Assembly (NCBI GenBank): GCA_944323575.1 | Contig: CALUTB010000003.1 | Coordinates: forward strand, 1 to 57,362 | Source of the DNA: an uncultured Mailhella sp. | GTDB lineage: Bacteria; Desulfobacterota; Desulfovibrionia; Desulfovibrionales; Desulfovibrionaceae | Direction of reading: 5' to 3' | Length of the DNA stretch: 57,362 bases | Shown here: positions 52,564 to 57,362 of the stretch, piece after piece | How positions within the stretch are numbered: the first letter of the stretch is position 1 | How the letters are laid out: each line of letters begins with the position of its first letter | Program-made: the position numbers and the translations under genes | The notes under the pieces: model-generated | The model's input: only the letters and a program-made list of their open reading frames with translations | Databases searched by the model: none | Told to the model about the DNA's origin: nothing

Positions 52564-55197
52564 ATGACATATTTCAGAAGGGTCTTCCGTATTCGTTTCA
52601 TGTCTGGAGCGTGCCCCGCCGCAGCAGGGCTGTTGTCGCTTTTTCTGGTGCTTTTCGTGCCGGCGACGGATGCTTCGCGTGCAGCCGCCTCTGACTTGAC
52701 AGGAAATGGAAGCGTTTCGGTGTCGCCTGGAGATTCCTATGGTTATGTATATGGCCAGCGCTCTCAGGGCGGCAATGCCGTAGCCAGCGGAAGCGTGGTA
52801 AGAGTGACCGGCGGCGTCGTTTCCATGGATCTGTACGGAGGTTCCGCTTTGAGTCGTAACGGCGGAGCCGAGGCCATGAGCAACAGCGTCCTTGTCAGCG
52901 GAGGCCTGGCTGGATTCAACGACAATATTTACGGGGGCTATGCCAGAAGTTACGTCTCAAGTGTCGTGGCCGGCGGTAACGAGGTGACTTTGGAGGGCGC
53001 GCTGAAGTTCGGTCAGTGGGTTCAGGTTTTCGGCGGATACGCAAAGATGTCGGGCGGATCTGGAACTGTCGAGGCTTTGAACAACAGTGCGAATATCGGC
53101 GGTAGTGCGACGCTGGACCTTGTGATCGGCGGCGGGGCGTATGGGGAAAGTTCTGCAGGAGCCTCGGCGCATGCGTCGGACAATTCGGTCAATCTCGGAA
53201 GCGGCGCCGTCGGTCTGATCTATGGCGGTTATGCCGTGGCGCAGGGCGACGCTTCTGCACAGGGAAACACCGTCGCGATCAGCGGAGGGATGTTCGGGGA
53301 TGTCGTCGGCGGTGAAGTGCACAGTCATACAGGAACCGCGGCGGCTGAAGACAATGTCGTGACGATCACCGGAGGAAGTGGAACGGGGAATCTTGTCGGA
53401 GCTTCGGTGCAGGGGGATGCGGGAACGGCTTCGGCCGTCAACAACAGGGTAGCTGTTTTCCGGGCGACGGTGGCGGGCAGCGTCAGCGGAGCGTTTGCTC
53501 CGGAGAGTTCCGTCGCTGCGAGAGTGAGCCGCAATACCGTGATCGTCGGAACCGGAGCGTCGGTATCCGGTAATGTTGCGGGCGGTGCCGTCACGGGAAC
53601 CGTTGAGGGGAGTGCTGCGGACGAAAATATCGTGGCCGTGGTCGGCGGAGGTCTGGTGGATGGAAACGTGGTCGGCGGACTTGTGGAAGCCGGAAACGGC
53701 TCGGCAAGCGGTAATACGGTTCTGATCCGCAATGCCGCGGTCCTGGGTGATGTGCATGGTGGCGAGGCCGGAGCCGGGAGCGCAGCCGGGGCCAATAATG
53801 TCATCATAGGAACGGGGACCGTCCTGTCCTCTTCGACATCGCTGTTCGGCGGCGTTGTCGGCGCTTCTCCCGTATCGGCGGAGGGAAGCGGAAATACGCT
53901 GTTCGTAGACAGCTGGCAGGGCAGCGTGGCCCGTGTCGCCGGTTTTGAGAATCTTCATTTTGTCCTGCCTGCTCCGGGTGCGCCGGTGGATGTTCCCATG
54001 CTCACCGTGACGGCGGCGGAAAACGGGGACTTCGCCGGTACGGTGGTGACGGCGCAGCTGCCCGACATCATTACGGGCGGACGCGCGTATCTCGGCGATA
54101 CATTTACTCTTCTCAGCGATGAGAGCGGAGCCGTGGGACAGGCTTCCGCCGGTCGTCTCGTCAGTCTGCTGCAGGGATATGCCGCCTACTATGATGGTGT
54201 TCTGACAAATACGGGAACGGACGTGCAGCTTCAACTGACGAGTGTGCGCATGAATCCCCGCATTGCTGCGCTCACGGAGGCGCGAGCCGCAAGTGCCGGA
54301 CTGCTCAATCAGGGCGGCGATCTGACGGCGGATGCCGGGTTTCGTCGTGCTCTTGCCGACGCGGAGAACAGAGCGGGAACTTTGACTCCGTTTGCCGTTA
54401 CCTATGGAGGCTTTTCCCGGTATCATACGGGATCCCATGCCGATGCCGAGGGATTTTCCGGCATGACGGGACTTGCCGAGAGTCTTTCCTTCGGCGACAT
54501 GAGTATGCTTCTCGGGGGATTTTTTGAGTTCGGCAGGGCGCACCTGAGCACTTTTAACGGCTTTGATGTCGGGAATGTCCGCGGCAGGGGGAACAGTCAG
54601 TACACGGGGGCAGGTCTGATGGTACGCCTGCAGTCGGATGATGGTCCGCTGTCCGGATGGTATGCGGAAGGCGCGGGACGGGCGGGCTGCATCGACACGC
54701 ACTGGCACAGCGGGGATCTCAGGGACAACATGGATCGCCCGGCCGAATATGATCTGTCTCAGCCGTATTACGGCTTCCAGTTGGGACTTGGCCATGAACT
54801 TGTCCTTGGCGGGGGAGTAACCGCCGATGTCTACGGTCGTTTTTTCTGGACACGGCAGAGTGCGGAAGAAGAGTTCATGAACGGGGAGCGTGTGAACTTT
54901 GATGCGGTCACATCGCGACGTCTGCGCATGGGCGTTCGCTTTGACTGGGAGATGTTTGAAGGCGTGACGCCGTACGTCGGAGCGGCATGGGAACGTGAAT
55001 ACGGCGGTACTGCCCGGGCCGTGGCTATGGACTTCTCCGTCCCCGATGCTTCGCTCAGGGGCAGTAGCGGCATCTATGAGCTGGGGGTGAACATGGAACC
55101 TGCCTCCCTGCCGCTGTCGCTTGATCTGGCATTTGCCGGCAGTTCGGGCGAACGCGAGGGGTTGGGAGGCAGAATGAGCTTCATGTACCGGTTCTGA
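52564..55197 (+). CDS. Autotransporter with glycine-rich repeat passenger
   Basis: 877 residues. A basic N-terminus and hydrophobic core (about 14-35) form the signal peptide. The passenger (about 40-600) is built of about ten imperfect units of roughly 40-45 residues with pattern NxVxIxGG...GxVxGG, rich in Gly, Ala, Ser and Val, suited to a beta-helix. The C-terminal 260 residues form the autotransporter barrel, ending FMYRF with the terminal Phe needed for outer-membrane insertion. One Cys lies in the signal and one in the barrel (GRAGCIDTHWH). I chose the ATG at 52564 with GGGGGAAG upstream; the frame extends to 52420. Adhesion or surface display is likely; no enzyme motif is seen. Confidence 0.85.
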   Translation: MTYFRRVFRIRFMSGACPAAAGLLSLFLVLFVPATDASRAAASDLTGNGSVSVSPGDSYGYVYGQRSQGGNAVASGSVVRVTGGVVSMDLYGGSALSRNGGAEAMSNSVLVSGGLAGFNDNIYGGYARSYVSSVVAGGNEVTLEGALKFGQWVQVFGGYAKMSGGSGTVEALNNSANIGGSATLDLVIGGGAYGESSAGASAHASDNSVNLGSGAVGLIYGGYAVAQGDASAQGNTVAISGGMFGDVVGGEVHSHTGTAAAEDNVVTITGGSGTGNLVGASVQGDAGTASAVNNRVAVFRATVAGSVSGAFAPESSVAARVSRNTVIVGTGASVSGNVAGGAVTGTVEGSAADENIVAVVGGGLVDGNVVGGLVEAGNGSASGNTVLIRNAAVLGDVHGGEAGAGSAAGANNVIIGTGTVLSSSTSLFGGVVGASPVSAEGSGNTLFVDSWQGSVARVAGFENLHFVLPAPGAPVDVPMLTVTAAENGDFAGTVVTAQLPDIITGGRAYLGDTFTLLSDESGAVGQASAGRLVSLLQGYAAYYDGVLTNTGTDVQLQLTSVRMNPRIAALTEARAASAGLLNQGGDLTADAGFRRALADAENRAGTLTPFAVTYGGFSRYHTGSHADAEGFSGMTGLAESLSFGDMSMLLGGFFEFGRAHLSTFNGFDVGNVRGRGNSQYTGAGLMVRLQSDDGPLSGWYAEGAGRAGCIDTHWHSGDLRDNMDRPAEYDLSQPYYGFQLGLGHELVLGGGVTADVYGRFFWTRQSAEEEFMNGERVNFDAVTSRRLRMGVRFDWEMFEGVTPYVGAAWEREYGGTARAVAMDFSVPDASLRGSSGIYELGVNMEPASLPLSLDLAFAGSSGEREGLGGRMSFMYRF

Positions 55198-55295
55198 GCC
55201 GTTGCCTTGAAGAAATTGGTCTTGATGTCCGAGAGAAATCGCCGACGGAAAGGAATCGCAGGGTAAAATTTTTTGAAAAAGAGGTGAGAAAAGGC

Positions 55296-55324
55296 TTTAC
55301 AAAATTTCGGCTCTTGGGTACAAG
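55296..55324 (+). promoter_or_regulatory. Promoter of the tRNA-tuf operon
   Basis: TTTACA (55296-55301), 17 bases, TACAAG (55319-55324), about 85 bases before tRNA-Thr. An A/T-rich block just upstream could act as an UP element. Confidence 0.45.
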
Positions 55325-55408
55325 TCATTTGCTGTTTGCGGGAACGCCAAAAGAAGAAAAATTCTTCTTGCCAAAAAGAGTGTTTCGGCGTAAGTTCCCA
55401 TACCTGCT

Positions 55409-55484
55409 GCTGGCGTAGCTCAACTGGCAGAGCAGCTGATTTGTAATCAGCAGGTTGCGGGTTCGATTCCCATCGCCAGCTCCA
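55409..55484 (+). tRNA. tRNA-Thr (anticodon UGU)
   Basis: Acceptor GCTGGCG pairs with CGCCAGC, the anticodon loop is TTTGTAA (anticodon TGT), and CCA is encoded. First of three tRNAs upstream of tuf. Confidence 0.96.
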
Positions 55485-55608
55485 TATTTTTTGGAGTGAC
55501 GCTGAGGAAGAACTCCAAATTTCCCGGATCGTTGATCCGGGTGGCCGGTGAAGGTCACGCTCCTTCTTCCGGTTGCGGCAAGAACGCGTAAGCGTTTTTG
55601 TATAGCGT

Positions 55609-55694
55609 GGTGGGGTTCCCGAGTGGCCAAAGGGAACAGACTGTAAATCTGTCGTCGTAAGACTTCGGTGGTTCGAATCCACCCCCCACCACCA
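55609..55694 (+). tRNA. tRNA-Tyr (anticodon GUA)
   Basis: Acceptor GGTGGGG pairs with CCCCACC, the anticodon loop is CTGTAAA (anticodon GTA), and the variable arm is long, as tRNA-Tyr has in bacteria. CCA is encoded. Confidence 0.96.
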
Positions 55695-55754
55695 GCTTTA
55701 CGCTGGTATAGCTGTAGGAGGCAGTGCGCGCTGTCAGGGGACTACGGCACACGG

Positions 55755-55830
55755 GCGGGAATAGCTCAACGGCTAGAGCATCAGCCTTCCAAGCTGAGGG
55801 TTGCGAGTTCGAATCTCGTTTCCCGCTCCA
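55755..55830 (+). tRNA. tRNA-Gly (anticodon UCC)
   Basis: Acceptor GCGGGAA pairs with TTCCCGC, the anticodon loop is CTTCCAA (anticodon TCC), and CCA is encoded. The order Thr-Tyr-Gly before tuf matches the tufB locus of other proteobacteria. Confidence 0.96.
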
Positions 55831-55893
55831 CCTGCCATTTTTCCTGTTGCTCCCCCTTTTTCATCTGGCGCGTCATGAGTCCGTGTTTTAGGG

Positions 55894-55918
55894 CTGCTTC
55901 TTCATTTAAAAGAAGCAG
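55894..55918 (+). promoter_or_regulatory. Hairpin in the tuf leader
   Basis: CTGCTTCTT (55894-55902) pairs with AAGAAGCAG (55910-55918), about 60 bases before the tuf ATG. It has no T-run. It may be a processing or regulatory hairpin between the tRNAs and tuf. Confidence 0.45.
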
Positions 55919-55979
55919 GACGGCGTCCGCTGCTCAAACAGGGCACCACAACTGCAAGTAACCATTTAGGGAGACCATC

Positions 55980-57173
55980 ATGGGCAAGGAAAAATTTGAT
56001 CGCTCTAAGCCGCATGTCAACATTGGTACCATCGGTCACATCGACCATGGTAAGACCACTCTGACTGCCGCCATCACCAAGATTGCCGGCCTCAAGGGCC
56101 AGGGCAAGTTCATCGCTTACGATGACATCGACAAGGCCCCCGAAGAAAAGGAACGCGGCATCACCATTTCTACCGCTCACGTTGAGTACGAGACCGATAA
56201 GCGTCACTACGCTCACGTCGACTGCCCCGGCCACGCCGACTACATCAAGAACATGATCACCGGTGCTGCTCAGATGGACGGCGCCATCATCGTGGTTGCC
56301 GCCACCGACGGTCCCATGCCCCAGACTCGTGAGCACATTCTGCTCGCCCGTCAGGTCGGTGTGCCCTACATCATCGTGTTCATGAACAAGTGCGACCAGG
56401 TCGACGATCCCGAACTGCTGGATCTCGTCGAAATGGAAATGCGCGAACTTCTGACCGCCAACGGTTTCCCGGGCGATGATGTTCCTGTCATCCGCGGTTC
56501 CGCTCTGAATGCTCTGAACTGCGACGACTGGCAGGCTCCTGAAGCCAAGTGCATTCTTGAGCTGCTTGACGCTTGCGACAACTACATTCCCGATCCTGTC
56601 CGCGAAACCGATAAGCCCTTCCTCATGCCCATCGAAGACGTGTTCTCCATCTCCGGTCGTGGTACCGTGGTGACCGGTCGTGTGGAACGCGGCATCGTGA
56701 AGGTCGGTGACACCGTGGAGATCGTGGGTATCCGTCCCACCCAGACCACCACTGTGACCGGTGTTGAAATGTTCCGCAAGCTGCTCGATCAGGGTCAGGC
56801 CGGTGACAACATCGGTGCCCTGCTTCGCGGCATCAAGCGTGAAGACGTGGAACGCGGTCAGGTTCTTGCCGCTCCCAAGTCCATCACCCCTCACACCAAG
56901 TTCAAGTCCGAAGTGTACGTTCTGAGCAAGGATGAAGGCGGCCGTCATACGCCTTTCTTCTCCGGCTATCGTCCTCAGTTCTATTTCCGCACCACCGACA
57001 TCACCGGCGTGATCAAGCTGGCTGAAGGCGTGGAAATGGTTATGCCCGGCGACAACGCTACTTTCAATGTTGAACTCATCCATCCCATTGCCATGGCTCC
57101 CGGTGAACGCTTCGCTATCCGCGAAGGCGGTCATACCGTCGGCTCCGGCGTGGTGACCGAAATCGTGGAGTAA
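55980..57173 (+). CDS. tuf: Elongation factor Tu
   Basis: 397 residues. GTP-binding motifs are [21 protein letters not shown] and NKCDQVDD. Domains 2 and 3 follow in the usual order, ending [10 protein letters not shown]. It brings aminoacyl-tRNA to the ribosome. Codon use is strongly biased, as expected for a highly expressed gene. The start follows AGGGAGA. The mRNA is probably cut from a transcript that also carries three tRNAs. Confidence 0.98.
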   Translation: MGKEKFDRSKPHVNIGTIGHIDHGKTTLTAAITKIAGLKGQGKFIAYDDIDKAPEEKERGITISTAHVEYETDKRHYAHVDCPGHADYIKNMITGAAQMDGAIIVVAATDGPMPQTREHILLARQVGVPYIIVFMNKCDQVDDPELLDLVEMEMRELLTANGFPGDDVPVIRGSALNALNCDDWQAPEAKCILELLDACDNYIPDPVRETDKPFLMPIEDVFSISGRGTVVTGRVERGIVKVGDTVEIVGIRPTQTTTVTGVEMFRKLLDQGQAGDNIGALLRGIKREDVERGQVLAAPKSITPHTKFKSEVYVLSKDEGGRHTPFFSGYRPQFYFRTTDITGVIKLAEGVEMVMPGDNATFNVELIHPIAMAPGERFAIREGGHTVGSGVVTEIVE

Positions 57174-57177
57174 TACC

Positions 57178-57327
57178 ATGCGCGTGAATATCCTGCTCGC
57201 TTGTACTGAATGCAAGCGCCGCAACTACGCCACGGTTAAGAACAAGAAGAACACTACCGGTCGTCTTGAAGTCATGAAGTATTGTCCCTGGGACAAGAAA
57301 CATACGACTCATCGCGAAGCGAAGTAG
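57178..57327 (+). CDS. rpmG: 50S ribosomal protein L33
   Basis: 49 residues. The start [29 protein letters not shown] (in part: [11 protein letters not shown] and [10 protein letters not shown]) and the end [10 protein letters not shown] fit L33. The first zinc pair is intact (CTEC), but the second reads CPWD rather than CPxC, so one of the four expected Cys ligands is Asp. It starts four bases after the tuf stop and leads to a tRNA, the common order tuf-rpmG-tRNA-Trp-secE-nusG. Confidence 0.95.
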   Translation: MRVNILLACTECKRRNYATVKNKKNTTGRLEVMKYCPWDKKHTTHREAK

Positions 57328-57340
57328 TGCTTCATAGCGC

Positions 57341-57362
57341 AGGCCAGTAGCTCCAACGGCAG
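57341..57362 (+). tRNA. tRNA, probably Trp, cut by the window end
   Basis: The last 22 bases start AGGCCAGTAGCTCCAACGGC, which fits an acceptor stem, box A and the D-arm start. Position after rpmG matches trpT in related operons. The anticodon lies outside the window, so the identity rests on context. Confidence 0.65.

Noticed and set aside
52700..53900. Repeats in the autotransporter as a possible CRISPR or tandem DNA array
   Set aside because: The repetition is at protein level with diverged DNA and no fixed repeat-spacer pattern. No CRISPR array was seen anywhere in the window.

Overview
The window looks like chromosomal DNA of a Gram-negative member of the Desulfovibrionaceae (Desulfovibrio, Bilophila or Mailhella type). 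Four things point there: a reduced cytochrome c maturation locus whose CcmE carries CxxxY instead of HxxxY, a small protein resembling a Desulfovibrio-specific family (DVU0772-like), LpxC plus an autotransporter (an outer membrane), and a MutL with the endonuclease motif. The genus is an inference. Most of the window is dense housekeeping sequence. The first 6 kb is different: patchy, partly AT-rich and full of broken genes.

Region by region. 1-5.2 kb: a tRNA-Leu(UAA) beside a decayed P4-type integrase, then an intact YeiH-like exporter with a 53-residue membrane partner, then fragments of a TnpB-type protein and an AbrB-type membrane protein. 5.2-6 kb: AT-rich, with a promoter, folded sequence and terminator that look like an orphan small RNA. 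6-8.1 kb (minus): a double-ACT protein and a DUF711 protein. 8.1-14.4 kb (minus): xseA, an M23 peptidase, xseB, ispA, dxs and a secreted-type nuclease in one run. 14.5-18.2 kb (minus): rarD, ispG, proS. 18.4-23.4 kb (minus): a SLOG-like protein, a glycine-zipper lipoprotein, an RRM protein, mutL and a DEDDy exonuclease. 23.6-30.2 kb (minus): ccmEFABCD, a CcmI-like TPR protein and mnmE. 30.3-34.1 kb: a broken CNNM/CorC gene, and an HxlR regulator divergent from copZ-copA. 34.2-40.3 kb (minus): tRNA-Leu(UAG), tig, clpP, clpX, lon. 40.5-44.9 kb (minus): a DVU0772-like protein, dapA, nrnA, DUF503, argJ. 45-51.3 kb (plus): lepB, recR, a zinc-ribbon protein, a sulfatase-fold membrane enzyme, rnhA, prmC, lpxC. 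51.5-55.2 kb: hsp20 (minus) and an autotransporter (plus). 55.4-57.4 kb: tRNA-Thr, tRNA-Tyr, tRNA-Gly, tuf, rpmG and the start of a tRNA that is probably Trp.

Functional links: dxs, ispG and ispA act in isoprenoid synthesis; xseA and xseB encode both subunits of exonuclease VII; ccm genes build c-type cytochromes; tig, clpP, clpX, lon and hsp20 form a proteostasis set; copZ-copA export copper.

The strongest candidates for undescribed biology are non-coding: a three-way-junction fold in the hsp20 leader, the orphan small-RNA unit near 5.3 kb, an 11-bp inverted repeat in the lon leader, and a duplicated 56-bp motif ending in terminator hairpins. The exporter micro-protein and the free-standing SLOG-like protein are the best protein-level candidates. 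No CRISPR array, intact insertion sequence or complete defence system was seen.
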